Assembly: GCA_965657645.1 (NCBI GenBank) | Contig: CBFHOS010000007.1 | Location: 1 to 64,000, forward strand | Source of the DNA: CBFHOS01 sp965657645 | GTDB lineage: Bacteria > Pseudomonadota > Alphaproteobacteria > Puniceispirillales > Puniceispirillaceae | Direction: 5' to 3' | DNA length: 64,000 nt | In this document: positions 26,322 through 35,103 of the stretch, in pieces | How positions within the stretch are numbered: the first letter of the stretch is position 1 | How the letters are laid out: the number at the start of each line of letters is the position of its first letter | Notes under the pieces: model-generated | What the model saw: only the letters and a program-made list of their open reading frames with translations | Database searches by the model: none | Told to the model about the DNA's origin: nothing | Position numbers and translations under genes: made by a program

Positions 26322-27203
26322 ATGGCAGCCAGTAAAAAATCAGCCCCAGCTAAATCCGCATCCAAGCAAGCGACACCTGATGTCACAATTTTGGTGCCGG
26401 TGATGAACGAGGCAGGCAATATCCGCCCATTGATTGATGAAATCTGTGAGGCCTTTGCCGGTCGTGCGTTTGAGATCATCTATATTGACGATGCCAGTAA
26501 TGATGCCAGCCCCGAAGAGTTGGCTATGGCGATGGCCGACATCAAACAATTGCGGGTTCTGCGCCATGAAAACCGCGCCGGACAAAGCGCCGCCATTCGC
26601 TCTGGTCTTTTACAGGCACGCGGCGCCTTGATTGCGGTGCTGGATGGTGATGGCCAGAACGTACCGAGCGATCTGCCCAATTTGGAAAAGGCGTTGCTGG
26701 AACAATCACCGGCGCTGGGCATGGCGGCTGGCATTAGGGCCAAGCGTCAGGATAGCCCGCTTCGGTTATTGGCATCGCGTGGGGCCAAATGGATCCGCGC
26801 TGGATTGCTTGGTGACACCCATCCAGATAGTGGTTGCGGAATTAAAATCCTGCACCGTGAGCTGTTTTTACAATTGCCGTTCTTTAATCACATGCACCGT
26901 TTTATGCCTAGCCTAGTGCGCCGCCATGGTGGTTTTGTTACTGGGGTATCAGTGGCGCATCGTCCACGCATTCAAGGTACGTCAAAATATAAAATTCTGG
27001 ACCGTCTATTGGTCGGCATTTCCGATGTATTGGGAGTGATCTGGCTCCTGCGCCGCGCCCCAAAGAGTGGCATGGTAACGGAAATGGCCCAACCGAAAGC
27101 CCAACCGAAAGCCCAACCGAAAGCCAAGCCAAAAGCCCAGCCAAAAGCCAAGGCCAAGCCCAAGCCCAAGGCGAAGGCTTCTGGTAAAGCGAAAAAGAAT
27201 TAG
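26322..27203 (+). CDS. Polyprenyl-phosphate glycosyltransferase (GT2, Dpm1-like)
   Basis: A GT2 enzyme of 293 residues that would load a sugar onto undecaprenyl phosphate for the ArnT-like transferase upstream. The GT-A fold shows VTILVPVMNEAGNIRPLIDEI, IYIDDASND (first Asp motif), the DGDGQNVPSD metal site and HRFMPSLVRRHGG. No membrane domain follows, as in soluble Dpm1 forms. The last about 45 residues are a Lys/Pro/Ala low-complexity tail (AQPKAQPKAQPK then KAKPKPKAK) encoded by a 12-bp repeat. The ATG at 26322 is preferred over 26304. Confidence 0.88.
   Translation: MAASKKSAPAKSASKQATPDVTILVPVMNEAGNIRPLIDEICEAFAGRAFEIIYIDDASNDASPEELAMAMADIKQLRVLRHENRAGQSAAIRSGLLQARGALIAVLDGDGQNVPSDLPNLEKALLEQSPALGMAAGIRAKRQDSPLRLLASRGAKWIRAGLLGDTHPDSGCGIKILHRELFLQLPFFNHMHRFMPSLVRRHGGFVTGVSVAHRPRIQGTSKYKILDRLLVGISDVLGVIWLLRRAPKSGMVTEMAQPKAQPKAQPKAKPKAQPKAKAKPKPKAKASGKAKKN
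27087..27158. repeat. 12-bp tandem repeat, 6 copies, at the 3' end of the GT2 gene
   Basis: Units start at 27087, 27099, 27111 (three copies of GCCCAACCGAAA), 27123, 27135 and 27147 (diverged). They encode the C-terminal A-Q-P-K tail, after which a 6-bp repeat (CCCAAG) continues. The identity of the first three units suggests recent expansion. Confidence 0.92.
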
Positions 27204-27214
27204 GGACCCTGCGG

Positions 27215-27601
27215 ATGATTGAATTTCTATCAATGCAGATCGAGGCGGTGGCGCGGATGATTGCCGTGGCGCTGGTGACCTTAATTCCAATTTTGCCTGA
27301 TAGTCTGGTTGAACATCCCGAACAGATTATGATCATCGTTGGCTTTGCCGGTCAGGGATTGTTTGCCATGCGGTTTATTCTGCAATGGCTGTCATCTGAG
27401 AAACAGGCAAAGTCAGTTATTCCGGTGGCGTTCTGGTATTTCTCGATTGGTGGCGGCACGGTGCTATTGCTCTATGCAATCTGGCGTCAGGATCCGGTGA
27501 TCATGTGGGGCCAGGGTCTTGGCCTGTTTATCTATCTGCGCAATTTATATTTTGTGCACCGGACCAATCGCACCGAGTCGAAAACTGGCGGCAACGATTA
27601 A
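27215..27601 (+). CDS. Lipid-A-disaccharide synthase N-terminal-domain (LAB_N) membrane protein
   Basis: A 128-residue membrane protein matching the stand-alone LAB_N domain: GFAGQGLFAMRFILQWLSSEKQAKSVIP, FWYFSIGGGTVLLLYAIWRQDPV and GQGLGLFIYLRNLYFV. It has about three membrane helices. Such proteins accompany ArnT-like and Dpm1-like transferases and may act as flippase-type or accessory subunits in polyprenyl-phosphate sugar transfer, though the role is not established. The ATG is 11 bases after the GT2 stop, so the three genes form one operon. Confidence 0.85.
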   Translation: MIEFLSMQIEAVARMIAVALVTLIPILPDSLVEHPEQIMIIVGFAGQGLFAMRFILQWLSSEKQAKSVIPVAFWYFSIGGGTVLLLYAIWRQDPVIMWGQGLGLFIYLRNLYFVHRTNRTESKTGGND

Positions 27602-27616
27602 TCCCTAATTATCTGA

Positions 27617-28036
27617 CTAGAGGCTGGTTTCGCCCATCGCCATGATGATTGCCCATTCATCGGGCGTCACCGCGGTAACCGATAGCCGTCCTTGCCGAAC
27701 AAGGGCCATTTGTGCCAGCCGTTCATCAGCCTTAATCGCACCAAGCGTCACCGGTTTTGCCAAGGTTTTAACCGCCTTTACCGTTACCATGCCAAAGCGC
27801 CCGCTTTGATCGCTGGGATCGGGGTGATAGAGCGCGCATACCTCGACCACGCCAACAATCTGTTTTTCGTTAACCGAATGATAAAAGAACGCCAGATCGC
27901 CAAGCGCCATGGCTTTCATATTGTTTGATGCTTGGTGGTTGCGCACGCCATCCCACCCTTCACCGGTCTCGCCGCGGGCTAGTTGGTCCTGCCATGACCA
28001 GCTCGATGGTTCAGATTTCATTAGCCAATAGTTCAT
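27617..28036 (-). CDS. EVE domain-containing protein
   Basis: A 139-residue small protein with the EVE (PUA-like) fold signature: MNYWLMKSEPSSWSW at the N-terminus, WDGVRNHQASNNMKAM in the middle and LAFFYHS. EVE domains bind modified bases in DNA or RNA; the bacterial free-standing form has no settled role. It is convergent with the LAB_N gene (15 bases between stops), with gpsA upstream on the same strand. Confidence 0.9.
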   Translation of the reverse strand: MNYWLMKSEPSSWSWQDQLARGETGEGWDGVRNHQASNNMKAMALGDLAFFYHSVNEKQIVGVVEVCALYHPDPSDQSGRFGMVTVKAVKTLAKPVTLGAIKADERLAQMALVRQGRLSVTAVTPDEWAIIMAMGETSL

Positions 28037-28091
28037 ATGATCTAACCCCCCGCCTTTTTTGGTGCCCGCCTTTATTATAGGGGTCGGGGCC

Positions 28092-29060
28092 CTATTCGGT
28101 GCCGACTTTACGTGCCAGCAAGCTGGCGACCACGCTGGCTAGATTGTCACCGTGATTAACCACGCGGTCAACCGCATTGGTAATTGGCATGTCTATGCCG
28201 ATGCTGGCGGCGCGGGCGGCAAGGGCCGCTACACTATGACGTCCCTCGGCCAATTTACCATCGGGGCTTATGCCCTCACCAAGGGCAATGCCATAGGCCA
28301 TATTGCGCGAATGCGGACCGGCGCAGGTAAGGGCGAGATCGCCAACCCCGGATAGGCCGTACATCGTTTGGGCCTGTCCCCCCATCGCCACGGCAAAGCG
28401 CGTCATCTCCGACAGGCCTCTGGTTAGAATGGCAGCTTTAGCATTGTCACCAAGCCCAAGCCCGACCGCACAGCCAGAGGCGATCGCAACAACATTTTTA
28501 ACCGCCCCACCAACGGCAACCCCGATAGGGTCATCATTGCCATAAAGCCGGATATTACCGCCCGTAAACGCCTGTTGTAGCATGCTGATGGTTGGCTGGT
28601 GGATAGAGGCGGCCGTTACCGCGGCGGGCTTGCCCATGAGAACTTCATCGGCAAAGCTCGGGCCAGAGAAAATCACCACCGGAAAATCAGGCAAATGGAC
28701 TGCCGCTACCTCGGTTAGAATTTGCCCCGATTGCGGCCCCGCAACCAACCCTTTGGCGCATAGAATGACCGGCGTTCCGGGGCGTGCATTGGCGGCAATC
28801 TTTGCAAAACTATCAATTGTCGCCGATACCGGAACAACAACAAAAATACTATCCGCTTTGGTTAGACATTGTTCATCCATGGTCGCGGCCAAGGGGGCGA
28901 CAGGCGCTATATCTGGGTGTTGTCGGCATATACCTGTAGCCAAGGCGGCAATGGTTTCCTCGGCGCGTACCAGCATTGTGACCGATTGCCCGGCCCGCAT
29001 GAGCGCCGCGCCAATGGCACTGCCCCAGCTACCCCCACCGATAATCACATGTTCAATCAT
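28092..29060 (-). CDS. gpsA: Glycerol-3-phosphate dehydrogenase [NAD(P)+]
   Basis: Reduces dihydroxyacetone phosphate to sn-glycerol-3-phosphate for phospholipid synthesis. The 322 residues start with the NAD(P)-binding loop VIIGGGSWGSAIGAALM and contain VILCAKGL, FSGPSFADEVLMGKPAAV, the catalytic Lys in GGAVKNVVAIASG, and GDNAKAAILTRGLSEM. The gene lies 32 bases downstream of tsaD on the same strand, a pairing seen in many alphaproteobacteria. Confidence 0.96.
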   Translation of the reverse strand: MIEHVIIGGGSWGSAIGAALMRAGQSVTMLVRAEETIAALATGICRQHPDIAPVAPLAATMDEQCLTKADSIFVVVPVSATIDSFAKIAANARPGTPVILCAKGLVAGPQSGQILTEVAAVHLPDFPVVIFSGPSFADEVLMGKPAAVTAASIHQPTISMLQQAFTGGNIRLYGNDDPIGVAVGGAVKNVVAIASGCAVGLGLGDNAKAAILTRGLSEMTRFAVAMGGQAQTMYGLSGVGDLALTCAGPHSRNMAYGIALGEGISPDGKLAEGRHSVAALAARAASIGIDMPITNAVDRVVNHGDNLASVVASLLARKVGTE

Positions 29061-29092
29061 AGACTTCCAAGCCTCAAATTAGGCGTTACAAT

Positions 29093-30148
29093 TTAGGCGC
29101 GAACCCCGCGGCCGGGTGGCGGCGCGGCGTTTGGATCAAGTGGCCAGCGCGGCCGCGGCGCAAAATCTAGATCATCAGGCTGGTCGCGCCGTTCCATCGC
29201 CGCCCATGCAATCATCGCCGCATTATCGGTGCAAAGGGCCGAAGGCGGCACAGAGATCGCAAAACCGGCGGCTGTGGCACTGTCAGATAGGCGTGCAAAC
29301 ACTGTTTTATTCGCCGCAACACCGCCCGCAATAACCAAAGTTGTTGGCCCATGCGCATCGGCAAATCGCGCCATTGCCCGCTTGCATCGATCGGCGAGAC
29401 AATCGGCAATGGCGGCTTGCAGGCTGGCGGCAAGATCATTGACCGGCGCCTTGTCCGCCCCGCCGAGTTGCTCATACCGATTGGCCAACGCAGTTTTTAA
29501 TCCGGAGAATGAAAAGTGACAATGATCGGCCCCGCGCAATGGACGCGGTAATTGGATTGATTTTGGATCGCCAGTGCGTGCCGCCTGTTCAATAGCAGGT
29601 CCACCCGGATAGCCAAGACCCATGATTTTGGCGCTCTTGTCAAAGGCCTCACCGGCGGCATCATCCATTGTTGTGCCATAGCGTTCATACTGGCTAACGC
29701 CGGTCACTGCCAGCAATTGCGTATGCCCGCCCGACACCAATAAAAGCAAATAGGGAAAGTCGATATCATCTGCTAGTCGCCCTGATAGGGCGTGGCCCTC
29801 AAGATGATTGACCGCGTAATAGGGGATGTTGCGCGCCGCCGCGATTGCCTTTGCGCTCATCGTGCCAACCAGAACACCGCCAATAAGGCCGGGGCCACCT
29901 GTTGCCGCAACGCCATCGATATCGGCCATGGTCTTGCCCGCGGTCTTTAGCGCCGCGGTGATCACCTCATCGATCATATCGAGATGCGCTCTTGCCGCGA
30001 CCTCTGGGACAACCCCGCCATGCGCCGCATGGGTTGGCGCTTGGCTGGCAATTTCATTTGCCAAAATGGTCTTGTCATCGGTAACCAGCGCCGCCGCGGT
30101 TTCATCGCAGCTACTCTCAATACCAAGGATCAAATGTGTTTGGCCCAT
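29093..30148 (-). CDS. tsaD: tRNA N6-adenosine threonylcarbamoyltransferase
   Basis: Transfers threonylcarbamoyl to A37 of ANN-decoding tRNAs. The 351-residue ASKHA-fold protein has ILGIESSCDETAAALV, the HGGVVPEVAARAH metal-binding segment (first metal His), VNHLEGH with two further ligands, LLLVSGGHTQL and GGVAANK. It is divergent from hemC, with a 185-base gap to the chosen hemC start. The tsaD/hemC divergence is conserved in alphaproteobacteria. Confidence 0.97.
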   Translation of the reverse strand: MGQTHLILGIESSCDETAAALVTDDKTILANEIASQAPTHAAHGGVVPEVAARAHLDMIDEVITAALKTAGKTMADIDGVAATGGPGLIGGVLVGTMSAKAIAAARNIPYYAVNHLEGHALSGRLADDIDFPYLLLLVSGGHTQLLAVTGVSQYERYGTTMDDAAGEAFDKSAKIMGLGYPGGPAIEQAARTGDPKSIQLPRPLRGADHCHFSFSGLKTALANRYEQLGGADKAPVNDLAASLQAAIADCLADRCKRAMARFADAHGPTTLVIAGGVAANKTVFARLSDSATAAGFAISVPPSALCTDNAAMIAWAAMERRDQPDDLDFAPRPRWPLDPNAAPPPGRGVRA

Positions 30149-30333
30149 TTCATTATCGCCCGTTATTTGCGCATCTGATTTGTCTGTTGGGCGGAGCTTA
30201 CTGCAACGAAGCTGGCGGGGTAAACAAAATCCACCCCCCGAAACAATCCAAAACCGCTCAATTAGGCATTTTTCGTGACTGTTACTAGCTTTTGTTTTGC
30301 AAAAATAGCGCGGTGGTTATACAACCTCGCCTC

Positions 30334-31269
30334 ATGGACCCTGAAATGCTCATTTTTGATTCTGCCCCGTTAATTCTGGCAAGCCGCGCTTCGCAACTGG
30401 CCTTGGCCCAGGCGCGTCTTGTGCAAGGGTCTCTTGGACCGGTCGCGAGCGACATTCTGGCATTGACGACCAAGGGCGATCAGGTGCTTGACCGATCGCT
30501 GGCCGATGCTGGTGGCAAAGGGCTGTTTATCAAAGAGCTAGAGCGCGCATTATTGGCCGGTGAGTGCGATGCAGCGATCCATTCGATGAAAGATATGGAA
30601 ACGCATTTTGCCGATGGCACGCAGATCACCGCGGTATTGCCGCGTGAAGACCGGCGCGATGCGTTGCTTGGTGGCTATGAGACATTGGCTGATCTGCCAG
30701 CTGGCGCGGTTGTTGGTACGGCCTCGGTGCGGCGCAAGGCGCTGGTATTACATTATCGCCCTGATGTGACGGTTAAATTGCTACGCGGCAACGTCAATCG
30801 GCGTGTCGCGGCGCTCGAGGCTGGTGAATATGATGCCATCATTCTCGCTGTTGCTGGTTTGAAACGGCTTAATTTGCAAGTCACCTATCACCCGCTGGAA
30901 GAGAGCATTATGCCAACTGCGGCGGCGCAAGGTGCGTTGGCCGTACAGACCCGCGTTCTGGATAATGAGCGTAATAAGGCCGCCGCCGCCGCTCTGGCAC
31001 CGCTAAATTGCGCCCGTACATTGGCCGAGGTGACGGCAGAGCGAGCGATGCTTGGGTTTCTTGATGGGTCTTGTCACACCCCAATTGCCGCCAGCGCCCG
31101 AATCGATGATGACAATGTGCTGACGCTTGATGGGATGATCTTGTCTAGTGACGGTTCTAGTGCCCATCGTGACACGATCTCTGGCGCGGCTGAAAAGGCT
31201 AGCGAGCTTGGCGCCCAATTGGCCGAAACTTTGCTGGCAAAAGCTGGCGGCCGCTCGTTTTTGGCCTAA
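30334..31269 (+). CDS. hemC: Porphobilinogen deaminase (hydroxymethylbilane synthase)
   Basis: Polymerises four porphobilinogens in tetrapyrrole synthesis. Motifs are ILASRASQLALAQA, KGLFIKELERALLAGECDAAIHSMKDM, GTASVRRKAL, and FLDGSCHTPIAASA with the dipyrromethane-carrying Cys. The start is uncertain: ATG 30334 (311 residues), ATG 30346 or an earlier ATG at 30292 all lack a clear ribosome-binding site. It opens the hemC-hemD-mitofilin-hemY cluster. Confidence 0.96.
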   Translation: MDPEMLIFDSAPLILASRASQLALAQARLVQGSLGPVASDILALTTKGDQVLDRSLADAGGKGLFIKELERALLAGECDAAIHSMKDMETHFADGTQITAVLPREDRRDALLGGYETLADLPAGAVVGTASVRRKALVLHYRPDVTVKLLRGNVNRRVAALEAGEYDAIILAVAGLKRLNLQVTYHPLEESIMPTAAAQGALAVQTRVLDNERNKAAAAALAPLNCARTLAEVTAERAMLGFLDGSCHTPIAASARIDDDNVLTLDGMILSSDGSSAHRDTISGAAEKASELGAQLAETLLAKAGGRSFLA

Positions 31270-31346
31270 GTCATTTCTCGCCTAGGGATGTTTCCGGCCT
31301 AGGGCTTACCTTCACCTATCTATTGGTTGTGTGTTAGCATCCATTC

Positions 31347-32153
31347 ATGGCGAAATTTATCCTAAATATCCGGCCTGATGCCGCCGCCGCTGATGATAGC
31401 AAGGCTCTCAATCGGCGCGGCGTGGCGGCGCAGGGTTTTCCGGTTATGTCACTGCGCCAGCTTGCATCCCCCCATTCTACTCAGCACCATTCTACTCAAA
31501 AACGGCGGGAGACTATGCCGCCGGACCCGATGGGTATCACTGGCCTTATTTTCACTAGCCGCCATGCGGTTACCTATTTTGCAAATATGGTTGATATGCG
31601 CGCTTGGGCCGACAAGCCGGTCTATGTGGTTGGCGCAACATCGGCGCGCGCCGCTGAAAATGCTGGATTTACCCATGTGGTTGCCGGTCTTGGCGGTGGT
31701 GCGTCGCTAGTGCCATTGATTGTCGCAGAGCAGAGCAGTGATAATGCCACATTATTATGGCCGAGCGGCGTTCATAAGAGTTTCGATATGCGCATCGCGC
31801 TTGCCAAGAGTGGGCATGATGTTATCGATTGGCCGGTTTATGAAACCGTCTTTGCCGATCATTTCCCCGATGATATCGCGGCGGCTATTGGGCGTGGTGA
31901 TCTGTTAGCAATCGTCACCCTATCGGCGCGGACAAGCGAGGCCTTTGCCGCATTGATGAGGGATGCAGGCCTTTGGCATTTGCGATCGAATATTATTGTT
32001 ATCGCGGGTAGCAAGGCGATCGGTGATGCCGCTGGTGCGGGGTGGCGCGAGGTGATTGTCGCGCGGGCGCCAAAGAGATCACGTATTCTGGCGATTGCGA
32101 CATTGGTCTATCGCCGGTATTTGCGCGATGACGCCGCGCCCAGAAAGCGTTAG
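31347..32153 (+). CDS. hemD: Uroporphyrinogen-III synthase
   Basis: Cyclises hydroxymethylbilane to uroporphyrinogen III, directly after HemC in the pathway. The 268-residue sequence is poorly conserved, as usual for this family, but shows the two-domain layout with GLIFTSRHAVTYFAN, VYVVGATSARAAENAGF and ITLS-like VTLSARTSEAFAAL, and sits 77 bases after hemC. A His/Ser/Thr/Gln insert (HSTQHHSTQ, about residues 43-52) comes from a duplicated 15-bp unit at 31473-31502. Confidence 0.88.
   Translation: MAKFILNIRPDAAAADDSKALNRRGVAAQGFPVMSLRQLASPHSTQHHSTQKRRETMPPDPMGITGLIFTSRHAVTYFANMVDMRAWADKPVYVVGATSARAAENAGFTHVVAGLGGGASLVPLIVAEQSSDNATLLWPSGVHKSFDMRIALAKSGHDVIDWPVYETVFADHFPDDIAAAIGRGDLLAIVTLSARTSEAFAALMRDAGLWHLRSNIIVIAGSKAIGDAAGAGWREVIVARAPKRSRILAIATLVYRRYLRDDAAPRKR
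31473..31502. repeat. 15-bp direct tandem duplication inside hemD
   Basis: CATTCTACTCAGCAC at 31473-31487 is followed immediately by CATTCTACTCAAAAA at 31488-31502. It encodes the HSTQ-HHSTQ insert, in frame, in a loop not expected in other HemD proteins. Confidence 0.75.
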
Positions 32154-32208
32154 AGTGGTGAATAGTTTCAATGCATCTAAAATCATGCATATGAGGATTG
32201 GGTCGTAA

Positions 32209-33477
32209 ATGCCAAAAATGCCGGGTAAATCATCATCCAAAGCGAATAATGACACGGTGATCGTCGAGGGCGAAGCTGTGGAAAAGGACGCGGAGGCAAG
32301 CCCAAATGCCGAACCGATGAATAAGGGCAAGCAGAGCAAGCAAACTAGCCAGCGCGCCCAGACTGGCCAAGGCGCCCAGACTAGCCAGCGTGCCAAGACT
32401 GGCAAGCGTGGGCAATCTTCCTCTGGCATCTCTATGATTATTATCATTCTGGCATTGGTGGCGGCTATCGGCGCGGGCGGCTATTATCTTTATACCGAAA
32501 GAAATGTGGCCGCACCGGCGAGCAATGTGGATCAAACCACTCCTATAAAGGCGGGCGACCTCGATGAATTAACCAGCAAGCTTGGGGCACAGGCGGCGCA
32601 AATAGCCGATCTGCAACAACAGCTGGCGAGCCTTGCGAGCGCGCATGAAATGCTGGCAGAAAATGTGGCACAAATCCCCAGCTACAACCCGAGTGACATT
32701 CCGAGTGACGCCCCAAGTAACGCCCCAAGTGACGATATCACGGATGGTTTGATTAGCGAGTTAACAGCGCTGAATAACCGTCTCTCGGCGCTCGAGGCCA
32801 ACCCCGTTAGCCCTGTTAGTCCCGCTAACCCCACTAACCCCACTAACCCGCAGGGTCAGTCATCTGCGATCGCGATGGATAATGATCTAGTGCTGGCCCA
32901 GATGCAGGTGATCGTGCTGGGCACTGTCATGGCAGAAAACCGCGCTGGCGGCGCATTGGATAGCTTTGTGCCGGTGATTGATGGTCTAGCTACTTCGGCG
33001 GATCTAGCGGCGCAATGGGGCGCATTGCGGCCGGCCTTTATCACAACGCCGCCATCCCGCAATGCCATTATAAATGCAGCAGAGCCATTGGTCGGCGCGA
33101 TGGTTGATTATGTTAATGATCAACAAGGCGTGAATGGTGAGGGTGATAAGACGATCGTTGCACAGGCAATGTCCGAGCTTGGAAAATTGGTCCAGCTTCG
33201 CAAAATTGATCAGACTAAAACCGGAATTGCCGGTCATCTTGCCCGTTTTGAGGCGGCATTGGTGGCGGGCGATCTGGCGGGTGCGGTGACCTTGGTCGAG
33301 ACATGGCCCGGTCCGGCGATTGTGGGCATGGGTGATTGGCAGGCGTCAGCACAAAACCGTCTCGATCTGGATGCGGGCGTGATCACCGCCCTTGGCGATG
33401 CAATCAATCGGTTGAATGTGAATTTGGAGCGGACGAATGCGACCCGCAATGACGGCTCTAACGGGTCTGTAAACTGA
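32209..33477 (+). CDS. Mitofilin/HemX-family membrane protein
   Basis: A 422-residue single-pass protein of the alphaproteobacterial mitofilin (Mic60-like, COG4223) type, usual between hemD and hemY. A charged cytoplasmic N-terminus (about 1-70) precedes one membrane segment (about 74-95), a coiled coil (about 110-150, LTSKLGAQAAQIADLQQQLASL) and a C-terminal helical domain (about 225-415). Low-complexity segments come from three tandem arrays (32344-32415, 32692-32733, 32803-32847). It probably organises the inner membrane or aids heme synthesis; this is inferred. Its TGA overlaps the hemY ATG. Confidence 0.85.
   Translation: MPKMPGKSSSKANNDTVIVEGEAVEKDAEASPNAEPMNKGKQSKQTSQRAQTGQGAQTSQRAKTGKRGQSSSGISMIIIILALVAAIGAGGYYLYTERNVAAPASNVDQTTPIKAGDLDELTSKLGAQAAQIADLQQQLASLASAHEMLAENVAQIPSYNPSDIPSDAPSNAPSDDITDGLISELTALNNRLSALEANPVSPVSPANPTNPTNPQGQSSAIAMDNDLVLAQMQVIVLGTVMAENRAGGALDSFVPVIDGLATSADLAAQWGALRPAFITTPPSRNAIINAAEPLVGAMVDYVNDQQGVNGEGDKTIVAQAMSELGKLVQLRKIDQTKTGIAGHLARFEAALVAGDLAGAVTLVETWPGPAIVGMGDWQASAQNRLDLDAGVITALGDAINRLNVNLERTNATRNDGSNGSVN
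32344..32415. repeat. 18-bp tandem repeat, 4 copies, in the mitofilin gene
   Basis: Units start at 32344, 32362, 32380 and 32398 (ACTAGCCAGCGCGCCCAG and variants) and encode the hexapeptides TSQRAQ, TGQGAQ, TSQRAK and TGKRGQ in the cytoplasmic N-terminus. Confidence 0.85.
32692..32733. repeat. 12-bp tandem repeat, 3.5 copies, in the mitofilin gene
   Basis: Units AGTGACATTCCG, AGTGACGCCCCA, AGTAACGCCCCA and partial AGTGAC encode the periplasmic linker SDIPSDAPSNAPSD. Confidence 0.82.
32803..32847. repeat. 9-bp tandem repeat, 5 copies, in the mitofilin gene
   Basis: Units CCCGTTAGC, CCTGTTAGT, CCCGCTAAC and CCCACTAAC twice encode a Pro-Val-Ser / Pro-Thr-Asn linker ahead of the C-terminal domain. 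Confidence 0.82.
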
Positions 33478-34949
33478 TGCTGAAACGTCTTATTGGTCTC
33501 ATTATTTTTGGTGTTCTGGCGGCTTTGCTGGCTAGCTGGTTATCGGCCCAGACTGGCAGGTTGCAACTGGAATGGTTTGGCTGGCGGATTGACATGCCGA
33601 CTAGCCTTGGCGTGGCCGTTCTAATTGTTTTGGCCCTGTTTCTATTACTGGCGGATCGTCTTATCCGCGGCATTTTGCGGTTGCCGTCATGGCTAGGCCA
33701 GACCGTGGCCCAACGCCGCGATGCATCGGGTCACAAAGCGTTGACGCTCGGCTTTATGGCGGTGTCGGCGGGGGAATCGCGTGAGGCAATGCGCCAAGCG
33801 AACCGCGCGGGACGATTATTGAATGCGCCCCATCTTACCGATTTATTATTTGCCCAGGCGGCACATCTGGCCGGAGACCACCGCGCCGCTCGTCGTTATT
33901 TCACCGCGCTGACGAATGATAGTGATACCGCGTTTTTGGGCCATGTTGGGTTAACGCGATTGGCCCTAGATTCGGGGGACGATGCCAAGGCATTGGTCGC
34001 GGCCCGCAACGCCCAAGCCCTAAAGCCGAAATCAGTCATGGCGGCCAAACACTTGTTCGCGCTAGAGACAAAGGCCGGTAATTGGGATGAGGCGGCGGAT
34101 GTTATTGATCTGTTGATTGGTGATGCCGGCGATGAGGCGGATGACGGGGTGAGTGCTGGGGCAAGTGATAGTGATCGGGAGTGGGTGCGTCTCACCCGCC
34201 AGAAATCGGCGTTGTATTTCCTGCTCGCCCAACCTGTCCCGCAACCTGTCCCGCAATCTTCTGAATGGGGCGATGGTGCGTCACTGGATGATGTGGATTT
34301 TCAATATTTGCGCAAATCGCTGGCGGTTGATCCCGGCTTTCGGCCCGCCGTGCTGGCCTTGGCGGATTTTCATCTGGCCAATGATGCCCGCCGCAAAGCG
34401 GTAAAAGTTCTAGAGGCTGGTTTCAAGGCATGTCCAAATGGCACTATTGCCACTCGGTTGAAACAGGCGTGGGATGCGAATGACGGCGCCTTTATTGCAA
34501 AATTAATCAAGCTAGCGGGGCAGGTCACGAATGATCTATCCTTGGCGCGTCTGGTGGCGGCCCAGCAAGCGTTTGCTGTTGGTTTGATCGGTGAAGCGCG
34601 GAGCCAACTTGACGCGATTGATCCGGCGGATCGTGACGCACCCTATTGGCAATTGACCGCGAAAATAGCCAGTGACGAGAATGATGATGCGGGCGCCGCA
34701 ATCGCCCTTGGCCTCGCCAGCGATGCCGCTAGGCCGCATAGCTGGCAATGCGCGTCATGCCATAGCCTGCATGCGCATTGGCAAGCGCATTGTCCTGATT
34801 GCGGTAGCTTTGGCGATTTAGAATGGCGCCGCCCAGGGCATGTAACGCCGCTCGGCCTGTCTCATGCGACAGATGCGGATGCGACAGATGCGGAAACGAT
34901 GGGTGCGGATACGCGGGCGCATTTACCACTTGGTGCCCTACCCGAGTGA
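33477..34949 (+). CDS. hemY: HemY-type tetratricopeptide membrane protein
   Basis: A 490-residue protein with two N-terminal membrane segments (about 4-24 and 40-62, with WFGWRIDMPTSLGV between), a TPR-rich domain (about 80-400) starting GFMAVSAGESREAMRQANRAGRLL, and a C-terminal zinc-ribbon (WQCASCHSLHAHWQAHCPDC, about 420-440). This HemY_N architecture always accompanies heme genes in alphaproteobacteria, although its role is unclear; it is unrelated to protoporphyrinogen oxidase of the same name. It contains two small tandem repeats (34230-34253, 34866-34910) in linkers. It is the last gene of the heme operon. Confidence 0.9.
   Translation: MLKRLIGLIIFGVLAALLASWLSAQTGRLQLEWFGWRIDMPTSLGVAVLIVLALFLLLADRLIRGILRLPSWLGQTVAQRRDASGHKALTLGFMAVSAGESREAMRQANRAGRLLNAPHLTDLLFAQAAHLAGDHRAARRYFTALTNDSDTAFLGHVGLTRLALDSGDDAKALVAARNAQALKPKSVMAAKHLFALETKAGNWDEAADVIDLLIGDAGDEADDGVSAGASDSDREWVRLTRQKSALYFLLAQPVPQPVPQSSEWGDGASLDDVDFQYLRKSLAVDPGFRPAVLALADFHLANDARRKAVKVLEAGFKACPNGTIATRLKQAWDANDGAFIAKLIKLAGQVTNDLSLARLVAAQQAFAVGLIGEARSQLDAIDPADRDAPYWQLTAKIASDENDDAGAAIALGLASDAARPHSWQCASCHSLHAHWQAHCPDCGSFGDLEWRRPGHVTPLGLSHATDADATDAETMGADTRAHLPLGALPE
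34230..34253. repeat. 12-bp tandem duplication in hemY
   Basis: Two perfect copies of CAACCTGTCCCG encode QPVPQPVPQ between TPR segments. Confidence 0.8.
34866..34910. repeat. 15-bp tandem repeat, 3 copies, at the 3' end of hemY
   Basis: GCGACAGATGCGGAT, GCGACAGATGCGGAA and a diverged third copy encode an Ala-Thr-Asp-Ala-Asp/Glu tail after the zinc-ribbon. Confidence 0.8.
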
Positions 34950-35103
34950 GATAACAGGTCTTTTGTGACGGCTATAGCCAGTTCTAGCCGAGCGGCCAAA
35001 GCTGTTATCTAAACAAATCCCTGATTGAGTCATTTAATGGTGGCTAATAGTCTGAAACTGTTGTTAATTTAAGGTCTAGATTGTTAAAAACTGGGAGAGA
35101 ATA

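Noticed and set aside
26938..27336. Minus-strand frames rich in Gly/Leu/Phe/Trp opposite the GT2 tail
   Set aside because: They are shadows of the 12-bp repeat read on the opposite strand.
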